Below, in pieces: positions 57,067 to 64,000 of a DNA stretch of 64,000 nucleotides; position 1 is the first letter of the stretch; every line of letters starts with the position of its first letter. The stretch spans positions 1,364,001 to 1,428,000 of the forward strand of contig AP018180.1 in assembly GCA_002368155.1 (NCBI GenBank), in the 5' to 3' direction. The DNA comes from Nostoc carneum NIES-2107. Its GTDB lineage: Bacteria; Cyanobacteriota; Cyanobacteriia; Cyanobacteriales; Nostocaceae. The notes under the pieces are model-generated. The model saw only the letters and a list, made by a program, of their open reading frames with translations. It did no database searches and was not told the origin of the DNA. The translations under genes and the position numbers were made by a program.

Positions 57067-58059
57067 ATGAACAACCCACCCCGTAAGCGCAAAAAAGCCA
57101 CCTCTACATCCAGTGACTTACAACCAGTAGCTAACCCGCAAGATTTTTCTCACCAGGACAATCAAGATGTAGTAACCATCGATGTCCCTGCTGTTGAAGT
57201 TCCAGAATTGACTGCGGATGAACAACGCGATAAGCCTGACGGCATGGCTACGCTTACCGCGTTCACTTAGAGCGGAAGGTAGAACGGGCATTTTTTGAAG
57301 CGGGTAAGGCACTGGCAGAATTGCGCGATCGCAGACTGTACCGTTCAACGCACCGCACATTTGAGGAATATTGCCGTGATCGCTTTGGGCATAGTCGGCA
57401 ACAGTCGAATTATTTGATTGCCGCAGCTGGTGTTTACGAAAATCTGACAACCAATGGTTGTCAAAATGTGGCGAATGAAGATTTAACAACAAATAGTTGT
57501 CAAATTCTGCCCACTAATGAACGTCAAGTCCGCTCACTTACTAAGCTAGAACCCGAGCAGCAACAGGAAGTGTGGCAACAAGCAGTACAGAAAGCTGGTG
57601 GAAAAGTACCAACTGGTAAAATCGTCAAAGATATAGTGCAGCGAATCATGGAACGTACCCAAGTACCCAACACCTACCAGTTGGGTAGTCTGCCAAATTT
57701 TAGCCAAAGATAATCCTGAACTGAGGGGCAAAGGCGGTTGTTGGGCAATTGTCACTCAAGTTAATGACTTCACTTGCACCGTGAGGACTTGGGATGGAGA
57801 ACTGACGGTTGGGCTGAAGCATCTCAAGTCCTACGAATACCTAGCGGAGGATTGCCAGCAGATGCAGGAGATATGCGACCGCATTTCACGGGTGTATTCT
57901 GGTGGGCTGGAAGAATCAGTGCAGAGCTTTCTGGAGTCCTTGGGGAAGCTGAAGCGGGCTTATTTGACCCAATTGGAGGAAAAGGTGTTGAGCTTGATTG
58001 AAAAAAAATACCGCATCATAGATGAGATACCACATAATTCTCAATCAACCAAAAACTAG
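57067..58059 (+). pseudogene. Plasmid/phage-type protein gene with two frameshifts
   Basis: Three reading-frame segments build one gene. Part 1 (57067-57240) gives MNNPPRKRKKATSTSSDLQP to LTADEQRD. A small repeat (CCTGACGGCATGGCTACGCT at 57236-57255) then disrupts it. Part 2 continues with HLERKVERAFFEAGKALAEL, RTFEEYCRDRFGHSRQQSNY and a NLTTNGCQ/DLTTNSCQ repeat, up to NTYQLG at 57690. Part 3 resumes with VCQILAKDNPELRGKGGCWA, TWDGELTVGLKHLKSYEYLA to the end at 58059. The shifts are -1 and +1, so they cancel, but the middle is mis-framed. The family resembles ParB-like/plasmid helper proteins, but this is not certain. Confidence 0.7.
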
Positions 58060-58071
58060 GAGAAAACAGTA

Positions 58072-58326
58072 ATGCAAAGTATTAAGTTATGTTCTCATGT
58101 TGGGGCTGATGGCATTTTGCACCTTGAAATTCCTGTTGGCATCACAGACAAAGAAATGGAAGTCATGGTGATTTATCAACAAATAGAACCATCAGCACAT
58201 GCAAAAACACCCCAAGAATTGGGATGGCCACCAGGGTTTTTTGAGCGCACAGCTGGCTTGTTAGCAGATGACCCAATCCAAAGATATCCCCAAGGTGAAT
58301 ATGACACTAGGGAGTCATTAGAGTGA
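58072..58326 (+). CDS. vapB: VapB-type antitoxin (putative)
   Basis: An 84-aa protein with an N-terminal beta-strand pair (LCSHVGADGILHLEIPVGIT) followed by a C-terminal toxin-binding-like tail (AHAKTPQELGWPPGFFERTA). It overlaps the PIN-domain toxin by 4 nt (GTGA), the standard antitoxin-toxin layout. The family is one commonly paired with VapC in cyanobacteria. AGGAGAAAACAGT precedes the ATG, a good Shine-Dalgarno. Confidence 0.75.
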   Translation: MQSIKLCSHVGADGILHLEIPVGITDKEMEVMVIYQQIEPSAHAKTPQELGWPPGFFERTAGLLADDPIQRYPQGEYDTRESLE

Positions 58327-58727
58327 GATATTTGTTAGATACTAATGCTTGCATTGTTTATTTAAACCGTCCGATGTCTGGGGTGAGGCAAAGGTTAGGG
58401 TCGCTATCACCATCAGATATCGCTGTTTGTTCGGTAGTCAAAGCCGAACTATTTTATGGGGCAATGCGGAGTAACAATCCTACACGCACCCTGGCATTAC
58501 TTGAAGCATTTTTGGATAATTTTGAATCTTTGCCTTTTGACGATCAGGCGGCTCGGATCTTCGGCACAATTCGGGCAGAGTTAGGGACGCTTGGTACACC
58601 AATTGGGCCTTATGATTTGCAGATAGCAGCAATCGCAGTGGTAAATAACTTAACATTAGTCACGCACAACATCAGAGAATTTAGTCGTGTCAGTGGATTG
58701 GCGATTGAAGATTGGGAGCAGGAGTAA
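58323..58727 (+). CDS. vapC: PIN-domain ribonuclease toxin (VapC-type)
   Basis: A 134-aa PIN-domain protein. Acidic active-site residues are Asp6 (YLLDTNACIVYL), Glu42 (VVKAELFYGAM) and Asp98 (PYDLQIAAIA). The start is GTG overlapping the antitoxin stop. VapC toxins cleave RNA, typically tRNA or rRNA, and are neutralised by the antitoxin. All catalytic residues are present, so the toxin is probably functional. Confidence 0.85.
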   Translation: MRYLLDTNACIVYLNRPMSGVRQRLGSLSPSDIAVCSVVKAELFYGAMRSNNPTRTLALLEAFLDNFESLPFDDQAARIFGTIRAELGTLGTPIGPYDLQIAAIAVVNNLTLVTHNIREFSRVSGLAIEDWEQE

Positions 58728-58941
58728 TGACATCTTTTGTCGGTTCAAAACCTTGAATTGCTCTGTCCAGTAGAGTATTGTGAATTTTTGTAAAAGAAAT
58801 ATCAATACTCCGTAAAAGTTTCAACTCAATTGAAGAATTAAATATAAGCATTTTCACTAGCATATTCGTGTTACCAGAAGCTAACTATAGCGTTAACTAC
58901 ATCTGCCAGTAGATAGATTTAATCAACCAAAAGAGGTAAAG

Positions 58942-59151
58942 ATGAAAGACAAACAGAAAAGCCTAGAAGATATCGATTTTGTCACTGAACTGAGTATGAG
59001 TGAATTAGAAGGAATCAGTGGCGGTTCCACTCAGCTAACAACAATTAATGAGAATTCAGATGAAGGTACGATTTTTGGCCCTTTAGATCTGACAGCCACG
59101 CCAAAAAAACCTTTACCAGCATTGAAATGGGGCGGAGAATCTCCACGATAA
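58942..59151 (+). CDS. GG-leader peptide, putative RiPP or bacteriocin precursor
   Basis: A 69-aa peptide with a good Shine-Dalgarno (AAAGAGG, 5 nt before ATG). Residues 1-28 look like a double-glycine leader (VTELSMSELEGISGG, Gly27-Gly28). The predicted core (29-69) is Cys-free, rich in Thr, Asn, Glu and Pro, ending PALKWGGESPR. The leader type is like that of the lanA-like peptide at 4062-4292, but no modification enzyme is adjacent. The gene lies 177 nt before the second TpsA gene. It could be modified in trans, secreted unmodified, or not cleaved at all. Confidence 0.6.
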   Translation: MKDKQKSLEDIDFVTELSMSELEGISGGSTQLTTINENSDEGTIFGPLDLTATPKKPLPALKWGGESPR

Positions 59152-59195
59152 TAGTATTGAAGCAAATTTAAACAAATCGAAGATGGTTGACCTAA

Positions 59196-59307
59196 TATAG
59201 CAATCCTGGGTGTAAAAGCTCTGTTAGTCAAGGTTTATAACCAACATAGGTACGATTCCCACACTAAACTAGCTCGCTATTTCATAACAGAGAAAAGGAT
59301 TGCTATA
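59196..59307. mobile_element. 112-bp MITE with IS630-like ends
   Basis: The ends TATAGCAATCCT (59196-59207) and AGGATTGCTATA (59296-59307) are a perfect 12-bp inverted repeat; the inverted homology continues imperfectly as CTCTGTTA / TAACAGAG. The left and right tips match the ends of the IS630 element at 48770-49894. It has no coding content and lies 20 nt before the TpsA start codon, so it may carry or displace its promoter. Confidence 0.75.
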
Positions 59308-59327
59308 TTCTTGAGAGAAAATCAATT

Positions 59328-62273
59328 ATGGCTCTAAGCGTGCGTTATTGGTGCTGGAGATTAGTAGCGGTAAGTTTTTTAGCATTGGGTGAACTATCTC
59401 TTACCGCTGTTGATGACATCAGGGCCCAAATTATCCCTGATGATACTTTAGGTGCTGAAAGTTCTATTCTCACACCCAACGTTAACGTGGGCAATATTCG
59501 TGCTGACCAGATAGATGGTGGAGCTAGACGGGGGGTCAACCTATTTCATAGTTTTCGAGAATTCAATGTTGGAGATGAACAGCGAGTATTTTTTAATAAT
59601 CCTGTGGGAATTGAAAACATTCTTAGCAGAGTTACGGGAACTAACCCCTCAAGTATTTTAGGTACACTTGGGGTAAGTGGTACAGCGAATCTGTTTTTAC
59701 TCAACCCCAATGGCATTATTTTTGGCCCCAATGCCAAACTTGACCTCCGTGGGTCTTTTTTGGGAAGTACAGCCAGGAGCATTAAATTTGCTGATGGTAG
59801 AGAATTTAGTGCTACTAACCCTTCAGATCCGACTTTGCTGACAATCAATGTTCCCATTGGCTTGCAGTATGGACAAGATGCGGGCACAATTCTTGTACAG
59901 GGACAGGGTAACGAACTGAATTTTGATGATAATGGTCAGGTACTGGAAGTTATTAAAACTGGTGGTTTGGTAGTGGGGTCTGGTCAAACCTTGGCTCTCG
60001 CAGGCGGTGAGGTAGTGTTAGAAGGCGGGAGTTTGAGTGCAGAATCAGGGCGAGTGGAATTGTGGAGCTTGCAAGGAGAAAGCTTACTGACTCTTACGCC
60101 AACAAACCCAGGCTGGACATTGAGTAGTGAAGGCGTTGAGAATTTTCAAGATATCCGCCTGTCTCAAGCTGCGGCGATTGATACTAGTGGTGCTAGAGGT
60201 GGGACAATTCAAATCCAGGGACGGAGAGTGACGCTACAAGATGGTTCTTTTATGTTGTCGCTGACTCAGGGGGAGGAAAGTGGAGGAAATTTTAGCATTC
60301 GAGCTTCTGAGTCTGTGGAAGCAAGCGGCACAGGTTCCAGTGGAAAACCCAGCGTTGTCTTGATTGAGACAACTGGTGCAGGTGATGCAGGTAATGTGGC
60401 TATTAATACACCAAGACTAATTCTCCGTGATGGAGCGCAAGTATCATCTAGTACTTATAGCCAGGGCAACGGTGGAAAGATTAGTATCAACACCTCAGAT
60501 TTAATTGCAGCGATCAGCACTAATCCCAGTACTATTTTTGCCAGTGGCTTATTTGCTATCAGTGTAGGTACTGGGGAGGGCGGTATTGTAGAGGTGAATA
60601 CAGGAAAGCTCATTCTTCAAGATGGTGCCCAAATCAACGCTGCAACTTTTGATTTGGGTCGAGGCGGCAATATTTTAGTTAATGCTTTGGAGTCGGTAGA
60701 AGCTAAGGGAATTGATGCCACTGCTGCCCCCAGCGGTTTGTTTGCGGGTACTGGAGGTATTGGTCAAGGTGGTAGTGTCGAGATTAAAACCAAAAAGCTC
60801 ATTCTTCAAGACGGGGCACAGATCAGCTCTACCACTCTGAATCCGACTCAGGGGGGAGATGGGGGAAATGTGATAGTTAAGGCTTCGGAGTCAGTGGAAA
60901 TTCGGGGAAGCACTCAACTTGGTAGCTTAATCCGTGCCAGCAGCTTATTAGCTACTAGTCGAAATAATGGTAGGGGCGGCACTGTCGATGTCACGACTGG
61001 AAAATTATTAGTAGAAAAGGGAGCACAAATTTTAGCTACTGCTTTTGCTGATGGCAATGGAGGAAGTATCAATATTCAGGCTACGGAGATAGAATTGATT
61101 GGCACTGCTAATAATGGTATTCCTTCGATTGTGTCTGCAACTACCAGAGGTAAGGGTGATGGTGGCGAAGTGACCATTGACACGGCGAGATTAACCGTGC
61201 GGGAAGGAGCACAAATAGGCGCTGGGACTTTTAGTCGCGGTCGCGGTGGAACTTTGTTTGTCAAAGCTGCTGATGCAATTGAACTGGTTGGTACTGCTCC
61301 TGTAGTTGCCGATCGCCGTTATTTTAGAGATCAGTCAGGTAAGAGGCTTCCTAGCGGCTTGTTTACTGGCTCTCAAGGTATCGGTAGTGCAGGAAACTTG
61401 AGGATTGAGACGGAGACTTTAAGGCTTCAAGATGGAGCAGAAATTGGTGTAAATCATCAAGGAATAGGAGATGCGGGCAATTTAGAAGTAGCAGCGCGCA
61501 ACGTTTCGCTAAATAACCGAGCAGTTCTCTCAGCGACAACTACATCCGGTCAAGGTGGAAATATTGCCCTACAAATCGGTGACTTGTTGTTATTGCGGCG
61601 TAACAGTCAAATTTCTACAACCGCAGGTATTGAGCAGGCTGGTGGTGATGGGGGTAATATTTTGATTGATGGTGGTTTGATAGTTGCCATTCCTAATGAA
61701 GATAGCGATATCACTGCTAATGCCTACCAGGGGCGGGGAGGTAATATCAACATTACCACTCAAGGTATCTTTGGTTTGGAATTTCGCGATCGCCTAACTT
61801 CCTTGAGCGATATTACTGTTAGTTCTGAGTTTGGTTTAGCTGGAGACTTTGAAATTGATATTTTGGATGTTGACCCGCGCCAAGGATTAACGGAATTACC
61901 CGCAGATATTATTGATGTTTCTAGCTTAATTGCACAGGATTTCTGCCGCGTTGTTGGCAAGGATAGCGAATTTGTAGTTACAGGTCGTGGTGGTTTACCG
62001 AGTTCTCCTAACGAACCCCTCAGCAATAATGCGCCTTGGGACGATTTGCGCTTAGCAGAGGAAAGTACAGCAGTATCTCAAATCCCGCCAGCATCTAGGA
62101 GAGAGCAAGCCAATATCAAAGATAATCAACCTGGAAGAATTGTAGAAGCCCAAGGTTGGATTACTACCCCAAATGGCAATGTGCTGCTGACAGCGGAACC
62201 TGTGAGAGTTACTCCGCAAGGGCTGTGGTTGCATCCCTTGGATTGTCAGGTGTGGAGGGGGTTAGGCGGATGA
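59328..62273 (+). CDS. Filamentous haemagglutinin-type TpsA exoprotein 2
   Basis: A 981-aa paralogue of the protein at 7196-9862. It has a signal peptide (about 1-34, ending near IRAQ), the TPS domain with NPSSILGTLGVSG and NPNGIIFG, a long beta-helix of GNGGKISINTSDL / GQGGSVEIKTKKLILQDGAQ-type units, and a C-terminal region with DFCRVV, TGRGGLPSSP and LWLHPLDCQ in the same order as paralogue 1. No TpsB is in the window. It precedes a TPR-CHAT gene as in the first module, with 96 nt between. The start ATG follows the MITE by 20 nt, and no strong Shine-Dalgarno is seen. Confidence 0.9.
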   Translation: MALSVRYWCWRLVAVSFLALGELSLTAVDDIRAQIIPDDTLGAESSILTPNVNVGNIRADQIDGGARRGVNLFHSFREFNVGDEQRVFFNNPVGIENILSRVTGTNPSSILGTLGVSGTANLFLLNPNGIIFGPNAKLDLRGSFLGSTARSIKFADGREFSATNPSDPTLLTINVPIGLQYGQDAGTILVQGQGNELNFDDNGQVLEVIKTGGLVVGSGQTLALAGGEVVLEGGSLSAESGRVELWSLQGESLLTLTPTNPGWTLSSEGVENFQDIRLSQAAAIDTSGARGGTIQIQGRRVTLQDGSFMLSLTQGEESGGNFSIRASESVEASGTGSSGKPSVVLIETTGAGDAGNVAINTPRLILRDGAQVSSSTYSQGNGGKISINTSDLIAAISTNPSTIFASGLFAISVGTGEGGIVEVNTGKLILQDGAQINAATFDLGRGGNILVNALESVEAKGIDATAAPSGLFAGTGGIGQGGSVEIKTKKLILQDGAQISSTTLNPTQGGDGGNVIVKASESVEIRGSTQLGSLIRASSLLATSRNNGRGGTVDVTTGKLLVEKGAQILATAFADGNGGSINIQATEIELIGTANNGIPSIVSATTRGKGDGGEVTIDTARLTVREGAQIGAGTFSRGRGGTLFVKAADAIELVGTAPVVADRRYFRDQSGKRLPSGLFTGSQGIGSAGNLRIETETLRLQDGAEIGVNHQGIGDAGNLEVAARNVSLNNRAVLSATTTSGQGGNIALQIGDLLLLRRNSQISTTAGIEQAGGDGGNILIDGGLIVAIPNEDSDITANAYQGRGGNINITTQGIFGLEFRDRLTSLSDITVSSEFGLAGDFEIDILDVDPRQGLTELPADIIDVSSLIAQDFCRVVGKDSEFVVTGRGGLPSSPNEPLSNNAPWDDLRLAEESTAVSQIPPASRREQANIKDNQPGRIVEAQGWITTPNGNVLLTAEPVRVTPQGLWLHPLDCQVWRGLGG

Positions 62274-62372
62274 GGGGGACAAGGGGACAAGGGGACAAGG
62301 AGACAAGGGAAAAATTCTAATTACTTATTACCAAATGACAAATGACAAATGACAAATAACAAATAACAAATG
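62274..62372. repeat. Short tandem repeats (GGGGACAA and CAAATGA)
   Basis: After the TpsA stop codon comes a GGGGACAAGG octamer series (62276-62304), then CAAATGACAAATGACAAATG and CAAATAACAAATAACAAATG heptamers (62335-62371). The start codon of the CHAT gene lies in the last heptamer (AACAAATGACC). These are typical cyanobacterial short tandem repeats. Confidence 0.75.
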
Positions 62373-64000
62373 ACCAAAAAATTGGCGATCGCTCTTTTCG
62401 GGTTACTCTTCAGTTTAGGTATCCATTGGTTGATACTGGTTGGTGCTGTGCCAGTGGGGGCGAATCAAGGGTTGGGGTTGATGCAGGTGGGGAACCAATT
62501 TTATGATGCTGGGCAGTTTGCTGCTGCAGCAAAGGTTTGGGGTGAGGCTGCACAGGGATATGAGCAGGCTGGGGAACGCAATCATCAAGCTTTGGCTTGG
62601 AGTTTTGTTTCTCTGGCTAGGCAACAACTCGGAGAATGGCAGCAAGCTAAAGCAGCAATTGATACTAGTTTATCTTTGCTGAATCAGACAGATAAAGCAA
62701 GTTATCGCATCCATGCTCAGGTATTGAATGCTTTGGCGCGGCTGCAATTGTTGGGTGGTAAGGGGGAAGATGGGGCGCAAGCGGCTGGGAAAACTTGGCA
62801 ACAGGCGGAGTCTTTCTACAGAAAAGCTGGTGACTCGATGGGGATAATTGGGAGTCAGATTAATCAAGCCCAAGCGCTGCAAAGTTTGGGGCTTTATCGT
62901 CAAGCTAGGAAGTTATTGGTAGAAATTCGGCAAAGTCTAGAACAATCGCCTGATTCGCGGTTGAAAATTACTGGTTTACGCACCTTAAGCGATATCTTTC
63001 AACAAGCGGGAGAGTTAGAAGCTGCACAAAAGATGTTGGTGCAGGCCTTAGCAATAGCGGCAAAATTAGAATTGCCGCAAGATGTAAGTATGACTTTGCT
63101 GAGTTTAGGCAATACAGCTCGTACCCAAAAACAAACTCAAAAGGCTCTGGAATACTACCAGCAAGTAGAAACAGTAGCGGCGGATAAATTTCCGCTGCTG
63201 GGGATGCAAGCTCAAATCAATCGCTTGAGTTTACTCATCGAAACCCGTCAGTGGGGTGAGGCTGAGAGTTTGGGGGCAAAAATTCCCCAACCATTAGCGA
63301 TTTTACCTCCCGGTCGGTCTGCGATTAACGCTCAAGTTAATTTAGCTAAGAATTTGATTTGTCTGCAACGCCAACGTAGTACACCCATTTGCCCACAGGA
63401 GAATCAGCAATCTCAGGTAATAAATGAGTCATTAAACTCAGCAATTACTTCAATGTTAAATGCGGCAAGTCAACAAGCCGAAAACTTGCAAGACCGCCGC
63501 ACTCAGTCTTATGCTTTGGGCAATCTCGGTCAGTTTTACGAACAGCGAGGGGAATGGCAACAGGCAAAGGCATATACGAACAAAGCCCTCAGTTTCTCCC
63601 AACAGATTCAGGCAGGTGATATTAGTTATCAGTGGCAGTGGCAATTAGGGCGGTTACTGAAACAAGAAGATATACAAGCAGCCATCGCCGCTTATTCCCA
63701 AGCTGTGAAATCTCTGCAATCAATTCGTAGTGATTTAGTGACGCTGAATCCTGATATTCAATTTGGCTTTCGCGAGGAGGTAGAACCAGTTTATCGGGAA
63801 TTAGTGAATTTACTTTTACAAGGTGAGAACCCCAGCCAAGCCAACCTCAAGCAAGCGCGGGAAGCGATTGAAGCGCTACAACTAGCTGAACTCGACAACT
63901 TCTTTCGGGATGCTTGCGCCGAAGCCAAACCAGAACAGTTGGATAAAATTGTTGATAGCGCCGCTACTCCCACAGCCGTATTTTACGGCATTGTTTTACC
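62370..64000 (+). CDS. Exported TPR-CHAT domain protein 2 (partial, cut at window end)
   Basis: The first 543 codons of a paralogue of the CHAT protein at 9859. Start ATG at 62370 (MTKKLAIALFGLLFSLGIHW, hydrophobic signal peptide), followed by TPR-type repeats (QVGNQFYDAGQFAAAAKVWG, DISYQWQWQLGRLLKQEDIQ) and the conserved linker LVTLNPDIQFGFREEVEPVY, QARQ-like EAIEALQLAELDNFFRDACA. The window ends before the catalytic His and Cys of the CHAT domain, so activity cannot be judged. It follows TpsA 2 in the same order as the first module. Confidence 0.9.
   Translation, partial: MTKKLAIALFGLLFSLGIHWLILVGAVPVGANQGLGLMQVGNQFYDAGQFAAAAKVWGEAAQGYEQAGERNHQALAWSFVSLARQQLGEWQQAKAAIDTSLSLLNQTDKASYRIHAQVLNALARLQLLGGKGEDGAQAAGKTWQQAESFYRKAGDSMGIIGSQINQAQALQSLGLYRQARKLLVEIRQSLEQSPDSRLKITGLRTLSDIFQQAGELEAAQKMLVQALAIAAKLELPQDVSMTLLSLGNTARTQKQTQKALEYYQQVETVAADKFPLLGMQAQINRLSLLIETRQWGEAESLGAKIPQPLAILPPGRSAINAQVNLAKNLICLQRQRSTPICPQENQQSQVINESLNSAITSMLNAASQQAENLQDRRTQSYALGNLGQFYEQRGEWQQAKAYTNKALSFSQQIQAGDISYQWQWQLGRLLKQEDIQAAIAAYSQAVKSLQSIRSDLVTLNPDIQFGFREEVEPVYRELVNLLLQGENPSQANLKQAREAIEALQLAELDNFFRDACAEAKPEQLDKIVDSAATPTAVFYGIVL

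Noticed and set aside
58942-59151. Microviridin-type precursor
   Set aside because: The core lacks the TxKxPSD motif and no ATP-grasp ligase is near; the peptide is listed only as a GG-leader peptide.
62274-62372. Possible CRISPR-like or phase-variation array
   Set aside because: Units are 7-8 bases without spacers and match common cyanobacterial short tandem repeats; only the start-codon placement is noted.

Overview
The window looks like an accessory-rich chromosomal or large-plasmid segment of a filamentous, probably heterocyst-forming (Nostocales) cyanobacterium. The evidence is the abundance of the HIP1 octamer GCGATCGC, heptameric short tandem repeats (AATGACT, CAAATGA and similar) in spacers and even in genes, small dispersed palindromes inside coding sequences, and cyanobacterial families such as CHASE2-AAA proteins, hybrid Ser/Thr-His multi-kinases, NB-ARC/WD40 proteins and FHA-CHAT operons. 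No rRNA, tRNA or CRISPR array was seen.

Layout. (1) 0.6-4.4 kb: a class II lanthipeptide pair, a GG-leader precursor (lanA-like) and a LanM synthetase on the minus strand, with related repeats on both sides. (2) 4.8-13.3 kb: a secretion/surface module with a CHASE2 sensor, a TpsA-type filamentous haemagglutinin, an exported TPR-CHAT caspase-like peptidase and, convergent, a DUF928 protein. (3) 13.3-25.6 kb: a transposase remnant, a large palindrome, a 1956-aa Ser/Thr kinase-ATPase-GAF-PAS-histidine kinase, a 50-aa glycine-zipper peptide, a COX-like haem dioxygenase, a frameshifted ISAs1-type element with identifiable ends, an internally deleted IS4 transposase and a truncated FAD monooxygenase. 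(4) 25.8-29.4 kb: an NB-ARC/WD40 STAND protein.

(5) 29.9-53.7 kb: an extracellular-type contractile injection system (eCIS) on the plus strand. It comprises a degenerate sheath relic, DUF4255 protein, carboxypeptidase-regulatory-like protein, two sheaths (the first with an inserted doubled beta-domain), two tubes, a small DUF6760-like protein, a linker protein, LysM protein, gp27-like hub, gpV-type spike, PAAR-like tip, gp25, two baseplate J-like proteins, a tail-protein-I-like protein, a lectin-tipped fibre, a small coiled-coil protein, a DUF4157 (HEAWH) putative effector and the AAA+ ATPase. An IS630 element has landed between the fibre end and the putative effector. I see no obvious tape-measure gene.

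(6) 53.8-58.7 kb: phage/plasmid-like accessory genes, namely an AntA/AntB antirepressor - AlkB - winged-helix operon (minus), a start-less small frame, an XRE regulator, a doubly frameshifted gene broken by a small repeat, and a VapBC-type pair. (7) 58.9-64 kb: a second GG-leader peptide followed by a second TpsA-CHAT pair; the CHAT gene runs off the window. A 112-bp MITE sharing its ends with the IS630 element sits just upstream of the second TpsA.

Most noteworthy are the near-complete eCIS with its adjacent DUF4157 protein and the recurrence of a GG-leader peptide beside each of two TpsA-CHAT operons, which may represent a secreted-adhesin/caspase/peptide system.
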